A stretch of DNA of 64,000 nucleotides from Flavobacterium sp. SCGC AAA160-P02. GTDB taxonomy: Bacteria; Bacteroidota; Bacteroidia; Flavobacteriales; Flavobacteriaceae. The notes beneath the pieces were generated by a model. That model worked only from the letters and a program-made list of their open reading frames with translations, made no database searches and had not been told where the DNA came from. Below are positions 25,993-34,713 of this stretch, piece by piece. The translations under genes were made by a program, and so were the position numbers. The stretch spans positions 134,233 through 198,232 of the forward strand of contig KB911090.1 of the NCBI GenBank assembly GCA_000383355.1. Direction: 5' to 3'. Each line of letters opens with the position of its first letter. Within the stretch, counting starts at the first letter, position 1.

Positions 25993-26679
25993 ATGTCTCA
26001 AACTACTTTAATTTCTTTTTTTCAGTATGCAGGAATAAAAAATAAATGGCATGCGTTCTCAAGAATGGGAAGATCTCCAATTGTGCAAAAAAAAACCAAA
26101 GGCCTTTCTTTTTTTAAACCGCTTGGTACTGGAAGCGGAAATGGGTTTTCTATAAAACCAGATTTTTCAACATTTGGATTTGTTGCTGTTTTTACATCTG
26201 AAGAATTAGCAAAAGATTTTTTAAGCACCAATGTTATAAAAGAATATACCAAAACAGCTGCATCCTTTAGCCATGTCTTAATGCATACAGTGAAAAGTCA
26301 TGGAAAATGGAGCAAGCAAAACCCGTTTGAGGCTTCTGTTGATTTTGATAAAACAAAACCTTTGGTTGTCATTACAAGAGCAACAATTAAACCTAAATTG
26401 GCCTATCAATTCTGGAAAAATGTTCCGTCTGTTTCTAAATCTATGAATAATTATGATGAGTTAATTTACTCTAAAGGAATTGGGGAGTTTCCATTATTAA
26501 TGCAGGCTACCTTTTCTCTTTGGTCTAATGCTGAAGCAATGATGAATTATGCATATAAAAATCCGAAGCACGCTGAAATGGTGAAAAAAACCAGAGAATT
26601 AAACTGGTATTCTGAAGAGCTTTTTGCTCGTTTTCAGCCTTTTTATCAAGAAGGAGATTTAATCCCTAGAATTTTTTAA
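25993..26679 (+). CDS. Spheroidene monooxygenase CrtA-like protein
   Basis: A 228-residue protein resembling CrtA, the carotenoid monooxygenase/hydroxylase of phototrophs (KPLGTGSGNGFSIKPD matches the conserved GSGxGxGFxxKPN region, with VVITRATIKP and the aromatic C terminus). In Bacteroidetes, CrtA-like proteins are often annotated this way without proof. No other carotenoid genes lie nearby, so the role is open; it could be a heme-binding oxygenase of another substrate. TAATTTTG at 25970-25977 is a possible -7 element. The 3' end overlaps the convergent symporter gene by 21 bases. Confidence 0.72.
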   Translation: MSQTTLISFFQYAGIKNKWHAFSRMGRSPIVQKKTKGLSFFKPLGTGSGNGFSIKPDFSTFGFVAVFTSEELAKDFLSTNVIKEYTKTAASFSHVLMHTVKSHGKWSKQNPFEASVDFDKTKPLVVITRATIKPKLAYQFWKNVPSVSKSMNNYDELIYSKGIGEFPLLMQATFSLWSNAEAMMNYAYKNPKHAEMVKKTRELNWYSEELFARFQPFYQEGDLIPRIF

Positions 26680-28038
26680 TTTTTTACTGTAAATTTTTGC
26701 TTCTTTCATCACTTTTGGTGCTAAAATAATCGTTGCCAACATGGTTGGAATTGCCATCAAAGCAAAGGCACTATCTATTAAGTTAATCATGGTATCTAAG
26801 CTGGCAGTTGCTCCAATCAGAATACTTGCAATAAATAGATAATTGTATAAATGCTTGTATTTAGAACCCACTAAAAACGAGAGCGATTTGGTACCGTAGT
26901 ATGAGTATGAAAATAAGGATGAAATACTAAAGATGGCAACACAAATCATCAGTAAATATTTTCCAACTCCTGGCATAGCATTTCCAAAAGCTGTGGCTGT
27001 TAAACTTACACCATTGGTGTCGCTTGTTTGCCATACACCCGTAACTAAAATAGCCAATGCGGTTAGCGTACATACAATAATAGTATCTATAAATGGCCCC
27101 AACATAGCCACCAATCCTTCTCTAATGGGTTCATCTGTTTTTGCAGCTCCGTGTGCCATTGGCGCAGTTCCTACACCAGCTTCATTAGAAAATGCTCCAC
27201 GTTTAATTCCTAAAATTATTAAAGCACCTACAACACCTCCTAAAACAGATTCTTCTTTAATAAAATCTGCAGAGAAAGCATCTGTGAATATCATCAAAAA
27301 GTATTTAGGAACAACATCTATATGTACAATCAATATAACAACTACTAGAATAAAATAGAGTAATACCATAGACGGTACTAAACGAGAGGTGACTTTCCCA
27401 ATTCTTTTTAAACCACCCAAAACTACTATGGAGGTAATAATTACAAGAAAAACACCAATTACTAAATTTGTATAGTTGGTTACTTCTACTCCGTTTGGCT
27501 TTAATAATATATCATTAACTGCTTGTGTTAATTGGTTTACATTAAAAACAGGCAATGCCCCAATCATGGCACATGCACTGAAAAAAATTGCCAATGGTTT
27601 CCATTTTTTCCCTAAGCCTTCTGTAATAAAATACATAGGGCCTCCTTGTAGTTCTCCTTCACTGTCTTTCCCTCTGTACATAATGGCCAAAGAAGAGGTG
27701 AAAAACTTTGTAGACATACCAACCACAGCGCTAATCCACATCCAGAAAATTGCTCCTGGACCACCCATAGCTATGGCTACGGCAACTCCAGAAATATTTC
27801 CCATTCCAACAGTAGCCGAGAGTGCTGTTGTTAAAGCTTGAAAATGACTTATTTGTCCAGGATCATCAGGATCATCGTATTTCCCACGCAATACTTGAAT
27901 GGCATGCCCAAAATATCTAAAAGGCAAAAATCTTGAGAGTATTAGAAGGTAAATTCCTCCACCAATTAATAATAATAATAATGGATATCCCCAAATAAAA
28001 GAGGCAAAAGCAGCAATACTATCTTCTATAATTTTCAT
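26659..28038 (-). CDS. Alanine/glycine:cation symporter (AGCS family)
   Basis: A 459-residue inner-membrane transporter with about 10-11 membrane segments and AGCS signatures (LTTALSATVGMGNISGVA near 68-85, GGPGAIFWMWISAVVGM, and FSNEAGVGTAPMAHGAAKTDEP shortened to NEAGVGTAPMAH). It takes up alanine or glycine with Na+. The gene starts inside the last codons of the LD-carboxypeptidase (ATGA overlap, 4 bases), so the two are co-transcribed; this fits recovery of alanine from peptidoglycan peptides, as an inference. Confidence 0.92.
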   Translation of the reverse strand: MKIIEDSIAAFASFIWGYPLLLLLIGGGIYLLILSRFLPFRYFGHAIQVLRGKYDDPDDPGQISHFQALTTALSATVGMGNISGVAVAIAMGGPGAIFWMWISAVVGMSTKFFTSSLAIMYRGKDSEGELQGGPMYFITEGLGKKWKPLAIFFSACAMIGALPVFNVNQLTQAVNDILLKPNGVEVTNYTNLVIGVFLVIITSIVVLGGLKRIGKVTSRLVPSMVLLYFILVVVILIVHIDVVPKYFLMIFTDAFSADFIKEESVLGGVVGALIILGIKRGAFSNEAGVGTAPMAHGAAKTDEPIREGLVAMLGPFIDTIIVCTLTALAILVTGVWQTSDTNGVSLTATAFGNAMPGVGKYLLMICVAIFSISSLFSYSYYGTKSLSFLVGSKYKHLYNYLFIASILIGATASLDTMINLIDSAFALMAIPTMLATIILAPKVMKEAKIYSKKLKNSRD

Positions 28039-29045
28039 TTAAATATAACTTCTGATGTTGTTGATTTAATATTCATTGTAATTGTCTTTCCTAAAATAAG
28101 AGCTCTATTGTCTGTTTCATGGCCTGCTGGAAAATTAAATAATACAGGAAAATCAAACTCTGCAACTACTTCTAAGATAAGCTGTTCTATAGAACTTCCC
28201 CAAGCAGTTGTGTTCTTTTTAATATTGCTCATATCCCCTACAATAAGTCCCTTACAGTTGTCAAAATACCCTGCTCTTTTTAAACTGCGTAGCATTCTGT
28301 CTATATGGTATTTATATTCGCCAATTTCTTCAATAAATAAAATACTTCCATCAGTGTTTATTTGACTTTCACTTCCTAACATACTTTGTAAAATACTTAG
28401 ATTTCCACCAACTAAAACACCTTCTGCATCTCCTTTTTTATTATATTCAGAGGAGTTTATTTCATACCTCAGCGCTTCACCAAACAAGGCCTTTCTAAAT
28501 GTTTCAATACTTTGCTTTGTTTCTTCTAGATCAAATAATAAGCTAGTTCCCATCATAGCATGTATGGTTTGTATTCCTAGGTTATGAATATGACTATGAA
28601 AGGCAGTTATATCTGAATACCCAATAACCCATTTTGGGCTTGCTTTAAATTTAGTATACTCTAATTTATCTAAAATACGTGCGCTTCCATACCCACCTCT
28701 TGCACACCAAATTGCTTTTATACTTGGGTTATCTAATGCTTTTTGAAAATCACTTGCTCGTTCTTCATCTGTGCCTGCAAAATGATTATTCTGGTTAAAA
28801 ACATGATCGCCAATAAAAACTTTTAGACCCCAACTTTCTGCTAGTTTTTTAGCTTCATCTATAATTTCTTTTCTTTTTATAAGTATTCCTGCAGAAGCTA
28901 CTATGGCAATACTATCTCCAGCCTTTAGGTACTTTGGTTGCACTAATTTCATGGGTTTAGAAATTGAATCATTCCTTGTTTGCCCAAAAGACAAAAAAGA
29001 AATGAGGAATAAAACTACGAATACAAATTTAATTCGCCTCTTCAT
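28035..29045 (-). CDS. LD-carboxypeptidase (peptidase family S66)
   Basis: A 336-residue exported protein. I prefer the ATG at 29045, which gives a normal signal peptide (MKRRIKFVFVVLFLISFLSFGQ); the frame is open to 29078. The S66 hallmarks are present: the nucleophile elbow GYSDITAFH, the catalytic glutamate region LFIEEIGEYKYHIDR, and the histidine in GHETDNRALILG. The family cleaves the L-Lys/DAP-D-Ala bond in recycled murein tetrapeptides or hydrolyses microcin-like adducts (MccF). Its 4-base overlap with the alanine symporter supports a murein role. Confidence 0.9.
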   Translation of the reverse strand: MKRRIKFVFVVLFLISFLSFGQTRNDSISKPMKLVQPKYLKAGDSIAIVASAGILIKRKEIIDEAKKLAESWGLKVFIGDHVFNQNNHFAGTDEERASDFQKALDNPSIKAIWCARGGYGSARILDKLEYTKFKASPKWVIGYSDITAFHSHIHNLGIQTIHAMMGTSLLFDLEETKQSIETFRKALFGEALRYEINSSEYNKKGDAEGVLVGGNLSILQSMLGSESQINTDGSILFIEEIGEYKYHIDRMLRSLKRAGYFDNCKGLIVGDMSNIKKNTTAWGSSIEQLILEVVAEFDFPVLFNFPAGHETDNRALILGKTITMNIKSTTSEVIFK

Positions 29046-29112
29046 ATAAATCATTTTTGTAAATGTATCTAAATTCATTGGGCTTTCAAAAATATGTTCA
29101 ACTTGCTTTTTG

Positions 29113-29120
29113 TACTTTTG
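29113..29120 (+). promoter_or_regulatory. Possible -7 element of the metG promoter
   Basis: TACTTTTG matches TAnnTTTG, 30 bases before the metG start; the -33 element is not clear. Confidence 0.4.
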
Positions 29121-29150
29121 TCAATCAAAAATTAGTTCAAAACAATATTC

Positions 29151-31211
29151 ATGAGTTCTTCTAAAAGATATACTGTCACTGCAGCCTTACCTTATACTAA
29201 CGGGCCTATTCATATTGGTCATTTAGCGGGGGTGTACGTTCCTGCAGATATTTACGCTAGGTATTTGCGATTAACAGGAAATGATGTTGCCTATATCTGT
29301 GGTAGTGATGAGCATGGGGTTGCCATCCCAATGCGTGCAAAAAAAGAAGGCGTTTCTCCTCAAGAGATTATAGATAAATATCATACAATCATTAAGCAAT
29401 CTTTTAAAGATTTTGGAATTTCTTTTGATAATTACTCAAGAACTTCTTCAAAAATTCATCACAAAACAGCCTCAGATTTTTTCATAGACTTACATAAAAA
29501 AGGAGATTTTATTGAAGAAGTAACAGCACAATTATATGATGCTGAAGCCAATCAGTTTTTAGCAGATAGGTTTGTTGTTGGAACTTGTCCAAAATGTGGT
29601 TTTGAGGAAAGTTATGGAGATCAATGTGAACATTGTGGAACCAGTCATAACGGTACCGATTTAATTAATCCTAAATCTGCTATTACAGGAAATACCCCAA
29701 CACTTAAGGAAACTAAACATTGGTTTTTACCTTTAGATAAACACGAATCTTTTTTACGTGAGTGGATTTTAGATGGCCATAAAAGTGATTGGAAATCTAA
29801 TGTTCTAGGACAGGTGAAATCTTGGATTGATGATGGCCTGAGACCAAGAGCGGTTACTCGAGATTTAGAATGGGGAATTCCTGTTCCTGTAGATGGAGGC
29901 GAAGGAAAAGTTCTGTATGTTTGGTTTGATGCACCTATTGGTTATATCTCTTCAACCAAAGAATGGGCAGAACGAGAAGGTAAAAACTGGGAAGATTATT
30001 GGAAAGATGAAAACACAAAACTGGTTCATTTTATAGGAAAAGATAATATTGTTTTTCATTGTATTATTTTTCCAAGCATGCTTAAAGCCCATGGTGGTTA
30101 TATATTACCTGAAAATGTTCCTGCCAATGAATTTCTAAATTTAGAAGGAAATAAATTATCAACCTCTAAAAATTGGGCTGTTTGGTTACATGAGTATCTA
30201 GAAGACTTTCCAAATCAACAAGACGTATTACGCTATACTTTAACTGCGAATGCTCCAGAGAATAAAGACAACGATTTTACTTGGAAAGATTTTCAAGCAA
30301 AAAACAACAATGAATTGGTAGCCATTTTTGGAAACTTTATCAATCGTGTTGTTGTTTTAACTAATAAATATTACGATGGGCAAGTTCCTGTAGCAAGAGA
30401 ATTTACAGAAGTTGATGAAGATACTTTAGCTGCAATCAAACACTTTCCAGAAAGTATTGGGAAATCTATTAAACGATACAGATTTAGAGAAGCTTCACAA
30501 GAATTAATGAATCTTGCTAGATTAGGAAATAAATACCTAGCAGATGAAGAACCTTGGAAAGTAATTAAAGTAGATGAAGAGCGAGTAAAAACAATCATGT
30601 ATGTTGCCCTACAAATTTCTGCTGCTTTAGCAGTAGTTTCTGAGCCTTTCTTGCCTTTTACTTCAGATAAATTAAAAAAAATGTTGCATATTTCTAATGA
30701 GAATGACAGGTCATGGAATGATGTTTCAGAAAAAGAGGTCTTACTCCCAGCCAATCATCAAATTGGGTCTGCAGAATTATTATTTTCAAAAATAGAAGAT
30801 AAAACTGTCACTACTCAATTAGAAAAGCTAGCAGCAACTAAAAAAGCAAACGAGCAAGAAAACAAAGTGATAGAACCTCAAAAAGAAACCATTGATTTTG
30901 AAGACTTTACTAAGTTAGATATGAGGGTTGGAACTATTTTAGAGGCTGTAAAAGTTGCAAAAACTAAAAAATTATTACAACTAAAAGTAGATGTTGGGAT
31001 CGACGTAAGAACCATTGTTTCTGGAATTGCAGAAAGCTTTTCTCCCGAAGATATTATTGGACAGCAGGTAACTGTCTTAACTAATTTAGCTCCTAGAAAA
31101 ATTAGAGGGGTAGAAAGCCAGGGAATGATTTTAATGACAGACACTCCTGATGGAAAATTAGCTTTTGTAGAACCAGAACAAAAAGTAAGCAACGGACAAC
31201 AAATAAGTTAA
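29151..31211 (+). CDS. metG: Methionyl-tRNA synthetase with C-terminal tRNA-binding domain
   Basis: It charges initiator and elongator tRNA-Met. The 686-residue protein has the HIGH motif ([18 protein letters not shown]), a CxxC...CxxC zinc knuckle ([18 protein letters not shown]), a KMSKS-equivalent loop ([13 protein letters not shown]), the anticodon-binding helical domain and a C-terminal Trbp111-like OB fold ([32 protein letters not shown]), all in the usual order and length. The last base of the stop codon is the first base of the next gene (TAATG). Confidence 0.96.
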   Translation: MSSSKRYTVTAALPYTNGPIHIGHLAGVYVPADIYARYLRLTGNDVAYICGSDEHGVAIPMRAKKEGVSPQEIIDKYHTIIKQSFKDFGISFDNYSRTSSKIHHKTASDFFIDLHKKGDFIEEVTAQLYDAEANQFLADRFVVGTCPKCGFEESYGDQCEHCGTSHNGTDLINPKSAITGNTPTLKETKHWFLPLDKHESFLREWILDGHKSDWKSNVLGQVKSWIDDGLRPRAVTRDLEWGIPVPVDGGEGKVLYVWFDAPIGYISSTKEWAEREGKNWEDYWKDENTKLVHFIGKDNIVFHCIIFPSMLKAHGGYILPENVPANEFLNLEGNKLSTSKNWAVWLHEYLEDFPNQQDVLRYTLTANAPENKDNDFTWKDFQAKNNNELVAIFGNFINRVVVLTNKYYDGQVPVAREFTEVDEDTLAAIKHFPESIGKSIKRYRFREASQELMNLARLGNKYLADEEPWKVIKVDEERVKTIMYVALQISAALAVVSEPFLPFTSDKLKKMLHISNENDRSWNDVSEKEVLLPANHQIGSAELLFSKIEDKTVTTQLEKLAATKKANEQENKVIEPQKETIDFEDFTKLDMRVGTILEAVKVAKTKKLLQLKVDVGIDVRTIVSGIAESFSPEDIIGQQVTVLTNLAPRKIRGVESQGMILMTDTPDGKLAFVEPEQKVSNGQQIS

Positions 31212-32113
31212 TGCTAAAAATAGCATATCATCCAATTTACAAACACCATTTACCAGACGGGCATAGGTTTCCGATGGAAAAATATGATCTTTTACCTCAG
31301 CAATTAGTCTATGAAGGTACCTGCAATGAAGATAATTTCTTTGAACCTGAAATACCAAATAATAAATATATTTTTTTAGTTCATGATGCTGCGTATGTAT
31401 CCGATTTATTAAACATCACTCTAGATCAAAAAGCGGCTAGAAAGATTGGATTTCCTTTAAGCGAAGAGCTAATTGCTAGAGAAATGATGATTGCTAATGG
31501 AACAATGAAGGCTAGCGAATTTGCCATAAAATATGGAGTTGCAATGAATATTGCTGGTGGCACACATCATGCCTTTACAAATAAAGGAGAAGGTTTTTGT
31601 ATGTTAAACGACCAAGCTATTGGCGCTAGATATCTTCAAGAAAAAGGATTGGCAAATAAAATATTGATTGTAGATTTAGATGTTCATCAAGGAAATGGAA
31701 CTGCAGAAATTTTTCAAAATAACAACACCGTTTTTACATTTTCTATGCATGGAAAAAGTAATTACCCCTTTCATAAAGAAAAGAGCGATCTAGATATTGC
31801 CCTAGAAAACGGAACTGAAGATGCGGCATATTTATCTATTTTAAAAGAAATCTTACCTGATTTAATCACAAAACAACAACCCGATTTCATCTACTATTTA
31901 TGTGGTGTAGATGTTATTACAACCGATAAACTAGGAAAACTTTCTCTTACTATAGAAGGCTGTAAAGAACGAGATAGATTTGTGTTACAAACCTGTAAAG
32001 ACTTATCTATTCCGGTAATGTGTAGCATGGGTGGTGGATACTCACCTGATATTAAAATTATTATAGATGCGCATGCCAATACCTTCAGATTGGCACAAGA
32101 TATTTTCTTTTAA
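31211..32113 (+). CDS. Histone-deacetylase-like amidohydrolase
   Basis: A 300-residue class II HDAC/AcuC-type zinc amidohydrolase. Visible are the tandem active-site histidines in GGTHHAFTNKGEGFC, the metal ligands in LDVHQGNGTAEIF and a downstream Asp in CGVDVITTDKLGKLSLT, and the closing SMGGGYSPD. Bacterial members deacetylate small molecules such as acetyl-polyamines or acetyl-CoA synthetase; the substrate here is unknown. Translation is coupled to metG by a one-base overlap, so levels should follow metG. Confidence 0.92.
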   Translation: MLKIAYHPIYKHHLPDGHRFPMEKYDLLPQQLVYEGTCNEDNFFEPEIPNNKYIFLVHDAAYVSDLLNITLDQKAARKIGFPLSEELIAREMMIANGTMKASEFAIKYGVAMNIAGGTHHAFTNKGEGFCMLNDQAIGARYLQEKGLANKILIVDLDVHQGNGTAEIFQNNNTVFTFSMHGKSNYPFHKEKSDLDIALENGTEDAAYLSILKEILPDLITKQQPDFIYYLCGVDVITTDKLGKLSLTIEGCKERDRFVLQTCKDLSIPVMCSMGGGYSPDIKIIIDAHANTFRLAQDIFF

Positions 32114-33009
32114 TGAAGACCCAATTCCTTTCTTAAATGCTCATCTTTCAAACTATTCTGACTCCAATAAGGCAGCATTTTTTGAGCTTTTAAAATGGCA
32201 CTAGTGGTTCTTAGTTTTCCATCGAAAGCAGATGGAAATGTTTCAAACCAACCTACAATTTTATAGGGTGCTTTGTTTTCAAAAACAATACTCATGCTTC
32301 TTTTCAGCTGGGAATACTCTATTTTATATTCCATTAAATTTATTCCAGACACCTCTTTTCTGTCATAAGAAGTTAATGAGGTTGTTGCTTTAAAAGATTG
32401 TAATTGTAGATGTTTTAATTGAATATAGTTTGCAGGAGGAATCAACTGAATTGTTCCTATTGGTAACAATAACGGGTTCATTCTAAGAACCGTAAAAACT
32501 TCATCTTCTAAAAATGATTTTTTTATTCTTTTAGTTTTATCCCCTTCTACTTCAAAATAAGAGCGGTGTTCTACTTTATAATCTGTATTGTCAATAAGAT
32601 TAAATTGTGTAAACATGGTACCGCACCATTCTTGAGATGAAGCAGATACTTTTAATGATTGTGGAAATTTATTTCTATTGATAGGTGTAAAAACAGCACT
32701 AAATAACGAATAATCGTAGATACCCGTTGTGAATTTTTTTAATTGAATGTTCTTTATAGTCCAGGTAGAATTTTTATTTGTATAACGCTCATTTTTTACC
32801 TGTTTATCTGTCAAAAAATCTTCTGTTACAAAAACACTTACAAGTTGTCCTGGGTGATTTTCTTGATATCTATTTTGAGAAACTTCATACACATTTACTT
32901 CTGCTTTTCCCTGAGACCAATAAGAATTAGTAGCTACGTTATTTTTTTGAGCGAGTATCGATCCTGTCAAAAAGAAACTTGCTATAAATAGATATGTTGA
33001 TTTTTTCAT
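32110..33009 (-). CDS. Secreted protein of unknown function (299 residues)
   Basis: It has a signal peptide (MKKSTYLFIASFFLTGSILAQ) and a mature domain with no motif I can link to an activity. Homologues in flavobacterial genomes are often labelled as septum formation inhibitor Maf, but no Maf nucleotide-pyrophosphatase motif is visible here, so that name should not be used. The protein is rich in K, Y and T with conserved-looking patches SYWSQGKAEVNVYEV and AYKIVGWFE-like (PYKIVGWFETFPS). The end overlaps the convergent HDAC gene by four bases. Confidence 0.7.
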   Translation of the reverse strand: MKKSTYLFIASFFLTGSILAQKNNVATNSYWSQGKAEVNVYEVSQNRYQENHPGQLVSVFVTEDFLTDKQVKNERYTNKNSTWTIKNIQLKKFTTGIYDYSLFSAVFTPINRNKFPQSLKVSASSQEWCGTMFTQFNLIDNTDYKVEHRSYFEVEGDKTKRIKKSFLEDEVFTVLRMNPLLLPIGTIQLIPPANYIQLKHLQLQSFKATTSLTSYDRKEVSGINLMEYKIEYSQLKRSMSIVFENKAPYKIVGWFETFPSAFDGKLRTTSAILKAQKMLPYWSQNSLKDEHLRKELGLH

Positions 33010-33115
33010 GAACTGATTATTTTACAGGTAAAGATAACTGTTTTAAAAACTTTTTTAAAAGTTGAAAATGATTCTCTAGAAAACTTCAAAAATTCGTAAT
33101 TTGGTAGTCTTATAT

Positions 33116-34123
33116 ATGTTACACGAATTAAAAGACATTATCCGTTCTGCTAAAATTGCACAAAGTCTAGGCATTAAAACTGCGCTTGCTTCTGTCGTTT
33201 CTTTAGATGGCTCATCCTATAGAAGGCCAGGAGTTAGAATGTCTATCCAAGAAAATGGAAAAATGATCGGTGCGGTTAGTGGTGGTTGTGTAGAAAAAGA
33301 AATCTTACGACAAGCGCAACGGGTTTTTGAAACCAATACCTCAACATTAATGGAATATGATGGTAGATATCGTCTTGGATGTGAAGGGTTTTTATATATT
33401 TTAATTGAACCTTTTCAACCTACTGAAGCATTTTTTAATGCTTTTGAGAGGCAATGCTTCTCTAGAAAATCTTTTTCCATTAGCTCCTATTTTTCAAAAG
33501 AGAACTCAAAAAGACAGAAAGGAAGTTCTTGTTTTCATTTTTCTGAGGGAGAATTTCCTGTATCAATTGTAACGCCAGAAAAAAGTCTAACACTATTCAC
33601 TCAAACCATCAAGCCTGGTTTTAAATTGGTCATAGTTGGTTGTGAACACGATGCTGTTCAGTTATGTAAATATGCATCAGCAACAGGTTGGGAGGTAATT
33701 ATTGTAGCTCCTATAGATGAATTAAAATCAATAGATGATTTTCCTGGCGCTTCTAGTTACTTCGGGATTAATGAAAAAGAATTTAGTGCCCTTCCTTTTG
33801 ATTCACAGACTGCTGTTATAATGATGTCACATAGTTATGTGAAAGATTTAAAGTACCTATCTGAACTTGTTGAAAAAGAAATTAGTTATATTGGTTTGCT
33901 TGGTCCTAGCAAGCGAAGAGAAAAGTTGTTACATGATTTATTAGAAAAAAATGATCTGATTTCTGATGATTTTTTCGACAAAATACATGGCCCAGCTGGA
34001 ATTAATATAGGGGCAGAAACACCTCAAGAAATAGCTATTTCTATACTTGCTGAAATATTATCTGTTATTAGAAATCAAAAACCCATATCTTTGAAAGATA
34101 AACAAATTGGAATACATCAATGA
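33116..34123 (+). CDS. XdhC/CoxI family molybdenum-cofactor insertion protein
   Basis: A 335-residue protein of the XdhC/CoxI family that binds and sulfurates the molybdenum cofactor before insertion into xanthine-dehydrogenase-type enzymes. The N-terminal XdhC domain carries VVSLDGSSYRRPGVRM, GAVSGGCVEKEI and RLGCEGFLYI; the C-terminal part is Rossmann-like (VGCEHDAVQL, GLLGPSKRREKLL, HGPAGINIGAETPQEIA). I chose ATG at 33116 over a TTG at 33101. It overlaps the next gene by four bases and its enzyme, IorB/IorA, is encoded in the opposite direction just beyond. Confidence 0.92.
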   Translation: MLHELKDIIRSAKIAQSLGIKTALASVVSLDGSSYRRPGVRMSIQENGKMIGAVSGGCVEKEILRQAQRVFETNTSTLMEYDGRYRLGCEGFLYILIEPFQPTEAFFNAFERQCFSRKSFSISSYFSKENSKRQKGSSCFHFSEGEFPVSIVTPEKSLTLFTQTIKPGFKLVIVGCEHDAVQLCKYASATGWEVIIVAPIDELKSIDDFPGASSYFGINEKEFSALPFDSQTAVIMMSHSYVKDLKYLSELVEKEISYIGLLGPSKRREKLLHDLLEKNDLISDDFFDKIHGPAGINIGAETPQEIAISILAEILSVIRNQKPISLKDKQIGIHQ

Positions 34124-34713
34124 TGCCAAAAACTGCAATATTAATTCTTGCTGCCGGTGAGTCTAAAAGAATGGGCGAGCCCAAACAATTATTACCTTAC
34201 AACAATTCTACATTACTACTCCACTCTATTGAACAAGCAAACAGTATAAAGTATTCCGATGTTTTTATTGTTATTGGAGCTCATTTTGCAGATGTTTTTA
34301 AATCTATTAGAGGGCAAAAAGTAACAATTCTTAAAAATAATAATTGGGAAGATGGCATGGGAAGCTCTTTAAGTAAAGGGATTGAACTCATAAAAAAGAA
34401 AAACAATTACGACAGAGTTTTAGTAACATTAGCAGATACACCTCTTGTAACTACAGAACATTATGAAGAGTTAATTTCATTATCAGACACTACTGGTAAG
34501 CGTATTATACTCACCAACTACGAAGAAGTTGCTGGTGTTCCTGCAATTTTTGACAAATCATTATTTAATGAATTATCACTACTATCTGATAATGAGGGCG
34601 CAAAACCTGTGGTGAAAAAATATAAAAAAGAGGTCTTAAAAATGACTTCTAAGACTCCTTTCTTTGATGTTGATACCAAAGAAGCGTATCAGAAACTACT
34701 GAAATTATCCTAA
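34120..34713 (+). CDS. MobA/MocA-like molybdopterin nucleotidyltransferase
   Basis: A 197-residue NTP-transferase with the signature LAAGESKRMGEPKQLL (residues about 9-24), an internal TLADTPLVT Mg site and the GxPAIF-type block AGVPAIFD. Proteins of this type attach CMP (MocA) or GMP to molybdopterin; with an IorB/XDH-type enzyme next door, the cytidylyltransferase role is most likely. A second ATG directly after the first (34123) could also be the start. It converges with the IorB-like gene with a 9-base overlap. Confidence 0.87.
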   Translation: MMPKTAILILAAGESKRMGEPKQLLPYNNSTLLLHSIEQANSIKYSDVFIVIGAHFADVFKSIRGQKVTILKNNNWEDGMGSSLSKGIELIKKKNNYDRVLVTLADTPLVTTEHYEELISLSDTTGKRIILTNYEEVAGVPAIFDKSLFNELSLLSDNEGAKPVVKKYKKEVLKMTSKTPFFDVDTKEAYQKLLKLS

